Source: Ruminiclostridium cellobioparum DSM 1351 = ATCC 15832 (GTDB taxonomy: Bacteria; Bacillota; Clostridia; Acetivibrionales; DSM-1351). Taken from it: 64,000 bases of DNA. This document shows positions 48,373-56,767 of the stretch, one piece after another (the stretch's first letter is position 1; the number at the start of each line of letters is the position of its first letter). The stretch is from the NCBI RefSeq assembly GCF_000621505.1, contig NZ_JHYD01000002.1:124001-188000 (forward strand), given 5' to 3'. The notes under the pieces were generated by a model. The model made no database searches, had not been told where the DNA came from, and saw only the letters and a program-made list of their open reading frames with translations. The position numbers and the translations under genes were made by a program.

Positions 48373-49128
48373 ATGTTTACATGTAAAAATCTCTTTGAGA
48401 ACAAAAATATTGAGGTAATTGAAAGCAAGGGGGCTGTCAAGGTACTGGAATACAAAAAGGATATCAGCGTAAATGCGGCTAATGCAATGGCCATGTACTA
48501 TGCATCCGAAATGAATGTAAGAAAGAGACAGGTCTTGATTGAACTGAACAACAGTGCGTATACAATAAGCGCCGGAGCTATGCAGTGGACTGCAGGTGCG
48601 GTCAGCATGGCTGCCGATGTCAAGGGTTTGGGTGACCTGCTGGGGAAAGCCCTGTCCTCCAAAGTAACAAAAGAATCGGCTATAAAACCCAAATATCAGG
48701 GTAACGGCTTTTTAATGCTGGAACCCACATACAGGCATATCCTGCTGGAAGAGGTTTCCGACTGGGGCGGCCTGGTACTGGATGACGGTCTTTTTCTGGC
48801 ATGTGAATCCGGAATACATCAAACAGTAGTTGCAAGATCAAATCTGTCCTCGGCTGTTTTGGGAAAGGAAGGCCTCTTCAACTTATGTCTCAGAGGAAAC
48901 GGGGTTGCAGTGCTTGAGAGTCCGGTACCCAGGGATGAACTTATGGAATTTGTTCTGGAAAATGATGAACTGAGAATTGATGGAAATTATGCAATCGCAT
49001 GGTCGGATACTCTTGATTTCAGAGTTGAAAAGTCAAGTAAAAGCCTGATTGGCTCGGCTGTTTCAGGCGAAGGGTTTGTCAATGTGTACCGTGGAACAGG
49101 AAGGGTGTTGCTGGCTCCCGTATGCTGA
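48373..49128 (+). CDS. AIM24 (TIGR00266-like) family protein
   Basis: This 251-residue protein of the AIM24 beta-trefoil-like family has characteristic glycine and hydrophobic repeats (NSAYTISAGAMQW, GLVLDDGLFLAC, SGEGFVNVYRGTGRVLLAP). The function of bacterial members is unknown; some are linked to stress or membranes. GCAGGGGG lies before the ATG. The next gene's LexA promoter starts 11 bases after its stop. Confidence 0.85.
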   Translation: MFTCKNLFENKNIEVIESKGAVKVLEYKKDISVNAANAMAMYYASEMNVRKRQVLIELNNSAYTISAGAMQWTAGAVSMAADVKGLGDLLGKALSSKVTKESAIKPKYQGNGFLMLEPTYRHILLEEVSDWGGLVLDDGLFLACESGIHQTVVARSNLSSAVLGKEGLFNLCLRGNGVAVLESPVPRDELMEFVLENDELRIDGNYAIAWSDTLDFRVEKSSKSLIGSAVSGEGFVNVYRGTGRVLLAPVC

Positions 49129-49138
49129 TAATTCGCTC

Positions 49139-49167
49139 TTGACACGAACATATGTTCGGTGTATGAT
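49139..49167 (+). promoter_or_regulatory. Sigma-A promoter with embedded LexA (SOS) operator
   Basis: TTGACA (49139-49144), exactly 17 bases, TATGAT (49162-49167). Inside the spacer lies the palindrome CGAACATATGTTCG (49145-49158), which fits the Gram-positive LexA/DinR box (CGAAC-N4-GTTCG). LexA bound here would block polymerase, so the gene at 49197 should switch on with DNA damage. Confidence 0.85.
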
Positions 49168-49196
49168 ATAAGTATCATATTAAGCAGGTGATATTT

Positions 49197-49418
49197 ATGG
49201 TTAATTATTTTCTTAAAGCCTCACTTGAACGCAACCAGCCCATAACCATTATTTATATGAAGGATGATGAAATTACCGAAAGAAATATAAAGGTATTTGA
49301 GATTAATAATGGTAATGTCAGGGCATTCTGTTTTTTGAGAAATCAAAACAGGATTTTTAAAATTAAAAATATATTGTCGGCCTCCTTTAGTCAAAATGGC
49401 TATAAAATAGCCAAATAG
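49197..49418 (+). CDS. Small WYL-like protein, probably SOS-induced
   Basis: A 73-residue basic protein with strand patterns reminiscent of one WYL/Sm-like barrel (PITIIYMKDDEITERNIKVF, NGNVRAFCFLR). It would be a stand-alone small barrel without the usual helix-turn-helix. ATG 49197 is chosen because CAGGTGA ends 5 bases upstream; a GTG at 49188 overlaps that site. Its promoter carries a perfect LexA box. A role in DNA-damage response, perhaps binding nucleic acid, is inferred from regulation and fold resemblance only. Confidence 0.75.
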   Translation: MVNYFLKASLERNQPITIIYMKDDEITERNIKVFEINNGNVRAFCFLRNQNRIFKIKNILSASFSQNGYKIAK

Positions 49419-49539
49419 CAGCATGTGGATACAATGCAGGGAGCAGCAGTAAATGTTTTTAAGTAAGCTGTTAATTATTTAATAAATATTCCGATATTTA
49501 GTAAAAGGCAATAAATAATAAATGTTGGAGTGAAATATC

Positions 49540-50187
49540 ATGAATATAGATCAAAAGAGTTTGAATGACCTGTTATCCATAATGCGGCCTAAAAATTCTT
49601 TGGACACGCTGAGAGAAAGACGGGAAGCCTTGTTAAAAAGAATGGATCGGAATACGCCTGTGGCTGGGAATCCCGGTGAAGGTGATAAAAATCCCGGTGA
49701 TATAAAGCAGGTTCTTATGGAATTGGGTGAGATTGACCGGCAGATACAGGCGGAAATCTATGAGGAAAAAACCCGGAAGCTGGAACTGGAAAGATTGAAA
49801 AGAGAGGAAGCAGCGGCAAAGAATCTGCGGGAGAGGGAAAAAATTCTGGCCAGGCATGAAGGTGTGCTTTACAGGTACAGTTTCAACAAATTACTTTCGG
49901 CCGACGGAAAAGCCCGTGAAATGAGAACCATGGTCGGACCGGGAGTTTCGGTTACTCTGTCAGGAGGGATTTCGGCTGAAGGCAAGGCTCACGGAGATAA
50001 GCTTGTTCAGAAGCTGGAGGATATCGACAGGGATCTCAGGGAGTCAAGGGAATTCGGTATTGCCGCCGCAGAAGTAGCTGCCCGCAGCAGACGCAACAGA
50101 ATGAAGCAGGAGATTGAAGAAGCGGCATTGACCAAAAGCAGAAACAGGAAAATCAAGGCTAAAAAGCATATAAATGTTGTTTTATGA
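49540..50187 (+). CDS. Coiled-coil protein of unknown function
   Basis: This 215-residue, highly charged protein has long heptad-like helices (about residues 60-110 and 155-205) around a Gly-rich middle (VGPGVSVTLSGGIS). The C-terminus is a Lys/Arg tail. No membrane segment or catalytic motif was seen. A weak GGAG lies before the ATG, and a terminator follows. I do not recognise the family. Confidence 0.7.
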   Translation: MNIDQKSLNDLLSIMRPKNSLDTLRERREALLKRMDRNTPVAGNPGEGDKNPGDIKQVLMELGEIDRQIQAEIYEEKTRKLELERLKREEAAAKNLREREKILARHEGVLYRYSFNKLLSADGKAREMRTMVGPGVSVTLSGGISAEGKAHGDKLVQKLEDIDRDLRESREFGIAAAEVAARSRRNRMKQEIEEAALTKSRNRKIKAKKHINVVL

Positions 50188-50205
50188 TTGTTTATCAATA
50201 GTACT

Positions 50206-50246
50206 CCGGATACCTTAACAAATTACAGGTATCCGGTTTTTTATTT
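50206..50246 (+). terminator. Terminator after the coiled-coil gene
   Basis: CCGGATACCT (50206-50215) pairs with AGGTATCCGG (50227-50236), followed by TTTTTTA. The rest of the gap to 50402 shows no gene. Confidence 0.85.
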
Positions 50247-50402
50247 TTTCTGTTACACATATCTTATTAATTAACCCGCTATGCTGGTCAAATTATCTCT
50301 CAATACTGCAGAGTTATAAATTGCAAATCTTTTAAGTATTAAACACCGGCTTCCTTGGAATGTTATAAATGGAATAAATTTTGCATTTCTAATATTTGAA
50401 AG

Positions 50403-50969
50403 TTGGTGATTACTATAACAAAGCCCCAGGAAATTGATGTAATGAAACCTGCCGGAGAAGAATTTCCAAAAGAAAAATACGATGAGTTGAATGTGTTCAT
50501 AGAGAGCCTGGAAACAACAAAGGGTGCGCTGATTGAAATTCTTCACAGGGCACAGCATATTTTCGGTTATCTCCCCAGGGATGTACAGCTCTATATTGCC
50601 CGTAAACTTGGTATTCCGGGAGCGGAAGTCTTCGGTGTGGTCAGTTTTTATTCCTATTTCAGTACAAAGCCGGGGGGAAAGCACACTATAAGCGTTTGTA
50701 TGGGAACGGCATGTTTTGTGAGAGGTGCCGACAAAATTCTTCAGGAATTCAGAGAAAAGCTTGGGATACAAACCAATGAAACTACCGAAGACGGCCTGTT
50801 CACCCTAAAGGATGTCCGCTGCATCGGAGCCTGCGGACTTGCTCCCGTGGTGATGGTGGATGGCAAGGTATACGGCAGGGTCAAGGCCGGGGATATTGAC
50901 GGCATTTTAAATTCATATCGTACAAAGGAGGTACAGCATGCTGATAAAGTCCCTGGAGGAGTTAAATAA
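50403..50969 (+). CDS. hydC: NuoE-like [2Fe-2S] subunit of NAD-linked [FeFe] hydrogenase (HydC)
   Basis: This 188-residue thioredoxin-fold iron-sulfur protein has ligands CMGTAC (Cx4C, about residues 99-104) and CIGAC (Cx3C, about 140-144). It passes electrons between the flavin subunit and the hydrogenase. The TTG at 50403 is weakly supported; ATG 50442, after AGGA, is an alternative start. Its end overlaps the next gene by 32 bases, so the two are coupled. Confidence 0.92.
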   Translation: MVITITKPQEIDVMKPAGEEFPKEKYDELNVFIESLETTKGALIEILHRAQHIFGYLPRDVQLYIARKLGIPGAEVFGVVSFYSYFSTKPGGKHTISVCMGTACFVRGADKILQEFREKLGIQTNETTEDGLFTLKDVRCIGACGLAPVVMVDGKVYGRVKAGDIDGILNSYRTKEVQHADKVPGGVK

Positions 50970-52665
50970 GGTTAAACAGCAGGCTTCGGAAAAAGTGAAA
51001 ATACGACAGCACAGGGATGCTGTGCAAACAAATAAAAATATTTTGGTCTGCGGCGGTACCGGCTGCCTTGCCAGTGACAGCGATAAAGTTGCAAAAAATC
51101 TGGAAGTGATTTTAAAGGCCAGAGGTTTAAGTGATAGGATCCAGGTTATCAGAACAGGGTGTTTTGGCTTTTGTGAGCAGGGTCCAATTGTAAAAATCGA
51201 GCCGGACAATGTATTTTATGTAAGAGTCGGGCCCAAGGATGCAAAGGACATTGTGGATGTGCACCTTATCAAGGGGAGCCAGGTGGAAAGGCTTCTATAT
51301 GAAGATCCCCAGAAAAAGGAGAAGGTTCACAACCAGGAGGATATGACCTTCTATAGGAAGCAGCTCCGTGTTGCTCTCAGAAACTGCGGCCTTATAAACC
51401 CGGAAGACATTACCGAATATATTGCCCTGGACGGTTATCAGGCCCTTGGAAAGGCACTTACACAGATGTCACCCACGGGAGTCATAGATGTAATAAAGCG
51501 GTCAGGGCTCCGGGGGAGAGGCGGCGGAGGTTTTCCTACCGGGCTTAAATGGGAAATAACCGGCAAGCAGGAGAACAGCCAAAAGTATATCATCTGCAAT
51601 GCTGATGAAGGTGATCCCGGTGCCTTTATGGACAGAAGCATCCTGGAAGGTGACCCCCACAGTGTAATAGAGGCTATGGCTATAGGGGCATATGCAATAG
51701 GCGCTCATATGGGAATTGTCTATATAAGGGCGGAATATCCTCTTGCTATAGCCCGGCTTACAAATGCTCTGCAGCAGGCCCGGGATACGGGACTGCTGGG
51801 CAAAGATATATTCGGCACCGGTTTCAGTTTTGACGTGAAGCTTAAGTACGGGGCGGGCGCTTTTGTATGCGGGGAGGAAACGGCTCTTATAAATTCCTGT
51901 GAAGGAAAAAGGGGAGAACCCAACTATAAGCCTCCCTATCCGGCCGAAGAAGGTTATTGGGGATTTCCCACCTGTGTTAATAATGTGGAAACCTTTGCAA
52001 ATATCCCCGTTATCATGAACCGCGGCGCAGACTGGTTCGCCTCAATGGGAACCGGAAAAAGCAAGGGAACCAAGGTATTCGCCCTTGCGGGGAAAATAAA
52101 CAATGTGGGCCTTGTGGAAGTACCAATGGGAATTACTCTCAGGGAGATCATTTTTGATATAGGAGGGGGTATACCTCACGGCAGGAAATTCAAAGCTGTC
52201 CAGACAGGGGGGCCGTCGGGAGGTGTTATAACCGAGGAGAACCTTGACACACCCATAGATTATGACGGACTTCTCAAGATAGGGACAATGATGGGCTCGG
52301 GCGGAATGATAGTAATGGATGAAGATGACAACATGGTCAATATTGCAAAGTTCTATCTGGAATTTACAATGGATGAAGCCTGCGGGCGGTGCGGTCCCGG
52401 CAGGATCGGCACAAAGAGGCTGTATGAAATGCTCTGCAAAATAACTTCCGGAGAAGCGACAATGGCTGATCTGGATGCTATTAAACAGCTGGCTTACATG
52501 GTTAAGGACAGTGCTTTGTGCGGATTGTGCCAGACAGCTCCCAATCCTGTCATCAGCACAATGAAATACTTCTGGCACGAGTATCTCAATTTTGTTCAGA
52601 AGGAGGACCACCCCCACCAGGAAGGTAAATATGCTTCTAAAAATAAAACAGGTGTGAAGTCATGA
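50938..52665 (+). CDS. hydB: NuoF-like flavin subunit of NAD-linked [FeFe] hydrogenase (HydB), atypical
   Basis: This 575-residue protein has an N-terminal thioredoxin-like [2Fe-2S] part (CGGTGC, GCFGFC), the NADH site GLRGRGGGGFPTG (about residues 187-199), FMN and SLBB parts, then the 4Fe-4S region. That region reads C482-G-R-C485-G-P-G488 where the family has CxxCxxC, and C528-G-L-C531 where it has CGLG. So the third ligand appears to have moved. The two-cluster C-terminal ferredoxin domain of typical HydB is absent. It oxidises or reduces NAD(H) in the hydrogenase complex. AAAGGAGG lies before the ATG. Confidence 0.92.
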   Translation: MLIKSLEELNKVKQQASEKVKIRQHRDAVQTNKNILVCGGTGCLASDSDKVAKNLEVILKARGLSDRIQVIRTGCFGFCEQGPIVKIEPDNVFYVRVGPKDAKDIVDVHLIKGSQVERLLYEDPQKKEKVHNQEDMTFYRKQLRVALRNCGLINPEDITEYIALDGYQALGKALTQMSPTGVIDVIKRSGLRGRGGGGFPTGLKWEITGKQENSQKYIICNADEGDPGAFMDRSILEGDPHSVIEAMAIGAYAIGAHMGIVYIRAEYPLAIARLTNALQQARDTGLLGKDIFGTGFSFDVKLKYGAGAFVCGEETALINSCEGKRGEPNYKPPYPAEEGYWGFPTCVNNVETFANIPVIMNRGADWFASMGTGKSKGTKVFALAGKINNVGLVEVPMGITLREIIFDIGGGIPHGRKFKAVQTGGPSGGVITEENLDTPIDYDGLLKIGTMMGSGGMIVMDEDDNMVNIAKFYLEFTMDEACGRCGPGRIGTKRLYEMLCKITSGEATMADLDAIKQLAYMVKDSALCGLCQTAPNPVISTMKYFWHEYLNFVQKEDHPHQEGKYASKNKTGVKS

Positions 52666-52680
52666 AGGAGGTGTACCGGA

Positions 52681-54552
52681 ATGCATATAAAAATTGAACC
52701 GGGCAGAAAACATGCAAAAGGTGAGAAATATAAATATAAACATGAGAATATCAGTGATATTAATGGCGAAATTAACAGCGATTTAATGGTGCCTGACAAG
52801 AAAAAGATAAATGTACGGATAAATGACCAGGATTTGACCGTCCCCGAGGGAATTACAATCCTGGAGGCTGCACACCGGGCAGGAGTGAAGATTCCCACAC
52901 TGTGCCACCTGGATCTGCACGATTTGCAGCTTTACAACAAAACCGCCTCCTGCCGGGTCTGCATGGTGGAGGTGGTTGATGAGAGGAACAACCGGAATAA
53001 ACTTGTCCCATCCTGTGTAACAAAGCTGCAGGAAGGCATGGCAGTAAGAACTGATACAAGGAGAGCTATTACCGCCAGAAGGATGGCGGTGGAACTGCTG
53101 CTCTCAAACCACCCGAATGAATGCTTTACCTGCCCCAAAAACCTTGAATGCGAGCTGCAGTCACTGGCTGAGGAGCTGAATGTCAGAGAGATCCGCTGGG
53201 AAGGGGAAAGAATGACCTATCCCAAAGATATCTCAAGTGATGCCATTGTTAAGGACTCAAATAAATGTATATATTGCAGACGCTGCGAAACCGCATGCAA
53301 TGAAGTACAAACCTGCGGCATCCTTTCAGGGATAGGTAGGGGCTTCAATTCCTTTGTGGGCCCTTTTGCCAACATTTCGATGGTGGAATCCTCCTGCACC
53401 TACTGCGGACAGTGTGTGCAGGTTTGCCCCACGGCGGCGCTCACTGAGGTATATCACACCGATAAGGTATGGGAGGCCATAAATGCTCCAGGCAAATATG
53501 TAATAGTACAGACTGCGCCGGCAATCCGTGTTGCCCTGGGAGAGCTGTTCGGAATGGAGCCGGGTACCGTAGTTACCGGTAAAATGGTAACCGCGCTGAG
53601 GCGAATGGGCTTTGATGCTGTATTCGATACTGATTTCGGCGCTGACCTGACTATTATGGAGGAGGCCTCAGAGCTTATCTACAGGCTCCAAAACGGTAAA
53701 ACCCTTCCCATACTCACAAACTGCTGTCCTGCATGGGTCAAGTTCATCGAGCATCAATTTCCCGAATTGATTCATGTACCGTCAACCTGCAAATCACCCC
53801 ATATAATGCTGGGAACCATGGCTAAAACCTACTATGCCGAAAAAATGGGAATAGACCCGGACAGTATTGTCATGGTATCAGTCATGCCCTGTATAGCGAA
53901 GAAGGCAGAAGCCAGACGCCCCGAGCTCACAAAGGACGAACGGAACAATGTGGACATATCAATAACCACCCGGGAGCTTGGAGCCATGATACATGAGGCC
54001 GGAATAGAATTTGCAAAGCTGCCTGACGGTGAATTTGACAGTCCGCTTGGTGAATCCTCTGGGGCAGCCGTAATGTTCGGCACTGCCGGGGGTGTTATAG
54101 AGGCCGCCCTGCGCACAGCCTCGGAATGGCTGACGGGTGAACCTCTCAAAGAAATAGAATTTGAGGATCTGAGGGGTATGGATGGAGTTCGCAGGGCTGT
54201 TGTAAAAATAGGGGACAAGGAACTGAAAATAGGTATAGCCAGCGGTCTGGGCAATGCACGGCATATTCTGGAGGATATCCGTGACGGAAGGGCAGATTAC
54301 CATGCCATTGAGATAATGGCATGTCCGGGCGGCTGTATTGCCGGAGGGGGACAGCCTTACCACCATGGCAATGACGAGATTGTTAAAAAACGGAGGGAAG
54401 CCATATTTGAAGAGGATAGAAGCAAAAAGATAAGAAAATCCCATGAGAACAAAGAAATATTGGAGCTATATAAAACCTATCTGGGTGAACCTTTTGGTGA
54501 AAAGGCCCATGAGCTCCTTCACACACATTTTGAGGAGAGGGAGAGGATTTAA
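52681..54552 (+). CDS. hydA: [FeFe] hydrogenase catalytic subunit (HydA)
   Basis: This 623-residue protein has an unusual basic 40-residue extension, a [2Fe-2S] domain (CRVCMVEV), and a His/Cys cluster motif (HPNECFTCPKNLEC). Two 4Fe-4S motifs (CIYCRRC, CTYCGQCVQVCP) follow, then the H-cluster domain with C349, C404, C548 and C552. These have exactly the spacing of Clostridium pasteurianus CpI (55, 144, 4). C348 is the proton-relay Cys. The first motif reads TNCCPAW, with Asn where Ser is usual. It makes or consumes H2, and with the two previous genes forms an NAD(H)- and probably ferredoxin-linked enzyme. Maturases HydEFG are not in the window. Confidence 0.96.
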   Translation: MHIKIEPGRKHAKGEKYKYKHENISDINGEINSDLMVPDKKKINVRINDQDLTVPEGITILEAAHRAGVKIPTLCHLDLHDLQLYNKTASCRVCMVEVVDERNNRNKLVPSCVTKLQEGMAVRTDTRRAITARRMAVELLLSNHPNECFTCPKNLECELQSLAEELNVREIRWEGERMTYPKDISSDAIVKDSNKCIYCRRCETACNEVQTCGILSGIGRGFNSFVGPFANISMVESSCTYCGQCVQVCPTAALTEVYHTDKVWEAINAPGKYVIVQTAPAIRVALGELFGMEPGTVVTGKMVTALRRMGFDAVFDTDFGADLTIMEEASELIYRLQNGKTLPILTNCCPAWVKFIEHQFPELIHVPSTCKSPHIMLGTMAKTYYAEKMGIDPDSIVMVSVMPCIAKKAEARRPELTKDERNNVDISITTRELGAMIHEAGIEFAKLPDGEFDSPLGESSGAAVMFGTAGGVIEAALRTASEWLTGEPLKEIEFEDLRGMDGVRRAVVKIGDKELKIGIASGLGNARHILEDIRDGRADYHAIEIMACPGGCIAGGGQPYHHGNDEIVKKRREAIFEEDRSKKIRKSHENKEILELYKTYLGEPFGEKAHELLHTHFEERERI

Positions 54553-54665
54553 AAAAATTAACCGGTAAACTGACTTAAGTCAATGATTGCACACAAAGTG
54601 CTTGCTTGAATGAGCTTTCCATTTGCAATTTTCAGTAAGCACTTTTGTCGTGCGCCGGTATAATT
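54553..54665. repeat. Hairpin repeat, copy 1 (MITE-like)
   Basis: It shares with the element at 55835-55982 the core GCACACAAAG-x-GCTT-x-CTTGAA on the left and AG-x-AAGCACTTTT-xx-CGTGC on the right; these arms pair with each other. The outer ends read AATTAACCGG and CCGGTATAATT, weakly inverted. Part of the right outer arm seen in copy 2 is missing. It lies just after hydA and may also act as its terminator. Confidence 0.65.
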
Positions 54666-54724
54666 CTTTATTACTGTTAAGGGCAGCAGCCTCCTGATGA
54701 AATTTGACGGTGCATGAATTTAGG

Positions 54725-54753
54725 TGTCACAGGCCGCCAGATTATGGTATCAT
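54725..54753 (+). promoter_or_regulatory. Promoter of the dehydrogenase gene
   Basis: TGTCAC (54725-54730), 17 bases, TATCAT (54748-54753). The box ATGAATTTAGGTGTCACA (54714-54731) recurs with two differences at 60430-60447. Confidence 0.5.
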
Positions 54754-54826
54754 AATATTTATATTTGATATATCCGAATATGGGTACATATTATATTAAA
54801 ATTTTATGATTCGGAGCTGATACTAT

Positions 54827-55774
54827 ATGGATATTGTTGTACTTATGAAACTTAATGATGAGCAAAAAAGGTTTTTAGAATCTGAAGCACCCGGCTGCAA
54901 CTTTATTTATACAAAGAATGAACAGCTGAGTGAAGAACAATTGAAAAACGCCGGTGTTATAATTGGAAATCCGCCTTCAGAAATGCTTAAGCTGTCAAAA
55001 AAACTCCAGCTGCTGCAATTGTTCAGTGCAGGTGTGGGAGATTATGCAAAAGAAGGCGTTCTGCCAGACCGAGCCAGACTTGCAAATGCCAGCGGTGCTT
55101 ATGGCCTTGCCATATCGGAATATATGCTGGGAGTACTCCTTGAATTGTACAAAAATCTGCATATATACAGGGATAACCAGGCCGAAGGAAATTGGTCCTA
55201 TGCCGGCAATGTCAAAGGTATCTTTGGCTCTACTGCTCTGATTGTAGGCTTGGGAGACATCGGAGGGGAATTCGCTTCAAGGCTGAAGGCACTTGGTGCA
55301 TATACAATCGGAATAAGGAGAACAGACAGCAAAAAGCCGGATTACCTGGATGAGCTGTATCTTATGGATAAGCTTGAAGACCTTCTGCCCCGGGCTGATA
55401 TAGTTGCTCTCAGCCTTCCTGAAACAAAGCTGACAAACAGGGTGATAAATAAATCCACACTGCAGCTTTTTAAGAAGGATGCGGTATTAATAAATGTCGG
55501 GCGGGGAAGTGCCATAGATACCGAGGCCTTGTGTGATGCCCTCGAAAACGGACAGCTTCTGGGGGCTGCGTTGGATGTAACCGATCCTGAACCGCTTCCC
55601 AGGGAACACAGGCTGTGGAAGATGAAGAATGCGGTTATAACTCCGCATATTTCGGGAGGGTTCAGCCTGAATGAAACAAAAGAGCGTATCGTAAGAATAG
55701 CCGCCCATAATCTGAAGTCGCTCATCGAGGGCAAGGCTCTGATGAATGTGGTTGATAAGGAAAAAGGCTATTAA
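54827..55774 (+). CDS. D-isomer-specific 2-hydroxyacid dehydrogenase
   Basis: This 315-residue NAD(P)-dependent enzyme interconverts a 2-keto acid and a D-2-hydroxy acid. It has the nucleotide fold LIVGLGDIGGEFA (about 137-149), catalytic Arg in NVGRGSAIDT-type context, acidic DVTDPEPLP (about 248-256) and catalytic His in TPHISGG near residue 276. The substrate is not evident. It is a single gene lying between the two copies of the hairpin repeat. Confidence 0.92.
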   Translation: MDIVVLMKLNDEQKRFLESEAPGCNFIYTKNEQLSEEQLKNAGVIIGNPPSEMLKLSKKLQLLQLFSAGVGDYAKEGVLPDRARLANASGAYGLAISEYMLGVLLELYKNLHIYRDNQAEGNWSYAGNVKGIFGSTALIVGLGDIGGEFASRLKALGAYTIGIRRTDSKKPDYLDELYLMDKLEDLLPRADIVALSLPETKLTNRVINKSTLQLFKKDAVLINVGRGSAIDTEALCDALENGQLLGAALDVTDPEPLPREHRLWKMKNAVITPHISGGFSLNETKERIVRIAAHNLKSLIEGKALMNVVDKEKGY

Positions 55775-55834
55775 AAAATAATTTAACGCGTTGGGTTAAT
55801 TAGTTACTCAATTTTGCCAGAAAAAATTGCTACT

Positions 55835-55982
55835 GATTATACTGGTACTTCCGTACTAACTTCAATCAATGGATGCACACAAAGCGCTTACTTGAAATAG
55901 TACGGTTCACAACAAGTATTTTAGCAAGCACTTTTACCGTGCTTTCCATTGCTTGAAGTTGCACTCACGTACAGGTATAATC
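55835..55982. repeat. Hairpin repeat, copy 2 (MITE-like, 148 bp)
   Basis: Both ends read GATTATAC inward, and the arms remain largely complementary for most of the length (ACTTCAATCAATGGA on the left against TCCATTGCTTGAAGT on the right, one mismatch). The transcript would be one long hairpin. No open frame is inside. It fills most of the 296-base gap before the NUDIX gene and shares its core with 54553-54665. Confidence 0.7.
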
Positions 55983-56070
55983 AACATAACATAATTAACG
56001 CAAAGTTGAGAGCACTAACCAGTACAACAAGTTAATTTACTTGTTTACATTATACCTGGAGGATGGAAAA

Positions 56071-56571
56071 TTGGATGCTAATAACACTGCGGTCAACGAA
56101 GCAAATAAAGAGGAAAATACAAACTGGTGCCAGTCTGTAGGCGGAGTGGTACTGAAAGGGAACGAGGTTTTACTGGTAAGGCACACTTATGGCGCAGGAA
56201 AGGGAAGACTGATCATTCCGGGAGGATATGTGAATATGAGGGAAACACCACAGGCTGCATTGCGCCGGGAAGTGATGGAGGAGACTACCATTGCTGCCGA
56301 GCCTGTAAAATTGTTGGGTGTGAGGTTCAATTTAAAGGATTGGTATGCGGTTTTCCTGATGGACTATGTTTCAGGAACTCCCAATTCCGATAACAGAGAG
56401 AACAGCGAGGCACTTTTCATGGATATAAATGAGGCTGTCAAAGCGCCCGATGTTCCTGATTTGACCAGGGTTATCCTGCAGGGAGTGATTGACAATGCGG
56501 ATAATGCTTTGAGCAATATTCCTTTCGTATCAAGGGAGAAGAACGGGGAGTACTCTTTCTATGGCATATAA
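56071..56571 (+). CDS. NUDIX hydrolase
   Basis: This 166-residue protein hydrolyses a nucleoside diphosphate linked to another group. The Nudix box, from GGYVNMRE through RREVMEETTI (about residues 51-75), is intact except that the usual late Gly is Thr. It lacks the zinc ribbon of NudC. TTG 56071 is chosen because GGAGG (56058-56062) lies 8 bases upstream. It overlaps a small open frame at its end. Confidence 0.88.
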   Translation: MDANNTAVNEANKEENTNWCQSVGGVVLKGNEVLLVRHTYGAGKGRLIIPGGYVNMRETPQAALRREVMEETTIAAEPVKLLGVRFNLKDWYAVFLMDYVSGTPNSDNRENSEALFMDINEAVKAPDVPDLTRVILQGVIDNADNALSNIPFVSREKNGEYSFYGI

Positions 56572-56719
56572 CCCCGAAAGCTTACTAAAGCAGTATTTTC
56601 CCGAGAATAAATATGTTCCCAGGATATATCAAACTCACCGGGATATGGAAAAAATAAAGTATGAGCACTACATTCTCACTGAGATGGGGAAGATGAACAA
56701 AAGCTCATATCCCTTATGA
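56561..56719 (+). CDS. Small 52-residue protein overlapping the NUDIX gene
   Basis: An ATG at 56561 opens a frame (MAYNPESLLKQYFPENKYV at its start) that overlaps the NUDIX stop by 11 bases. GGGGAG lies 10 bases upstream. Composition is protein-like, charged and Tyr-rich. The overlap suggests translational coupling. No family recognised; it could be the residue of a longer gene. Confidence 0.4.
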   Translation: MAYNPESLLKQYFPENKYVPRIYQTHRDMEKIKYEHYILTEMGKMNKSSYPL

Positions 56720-56767
56720 ATAATTTATTATAAGACTTTTGTTAATTACCTGCTTGTATTTTGTGCT

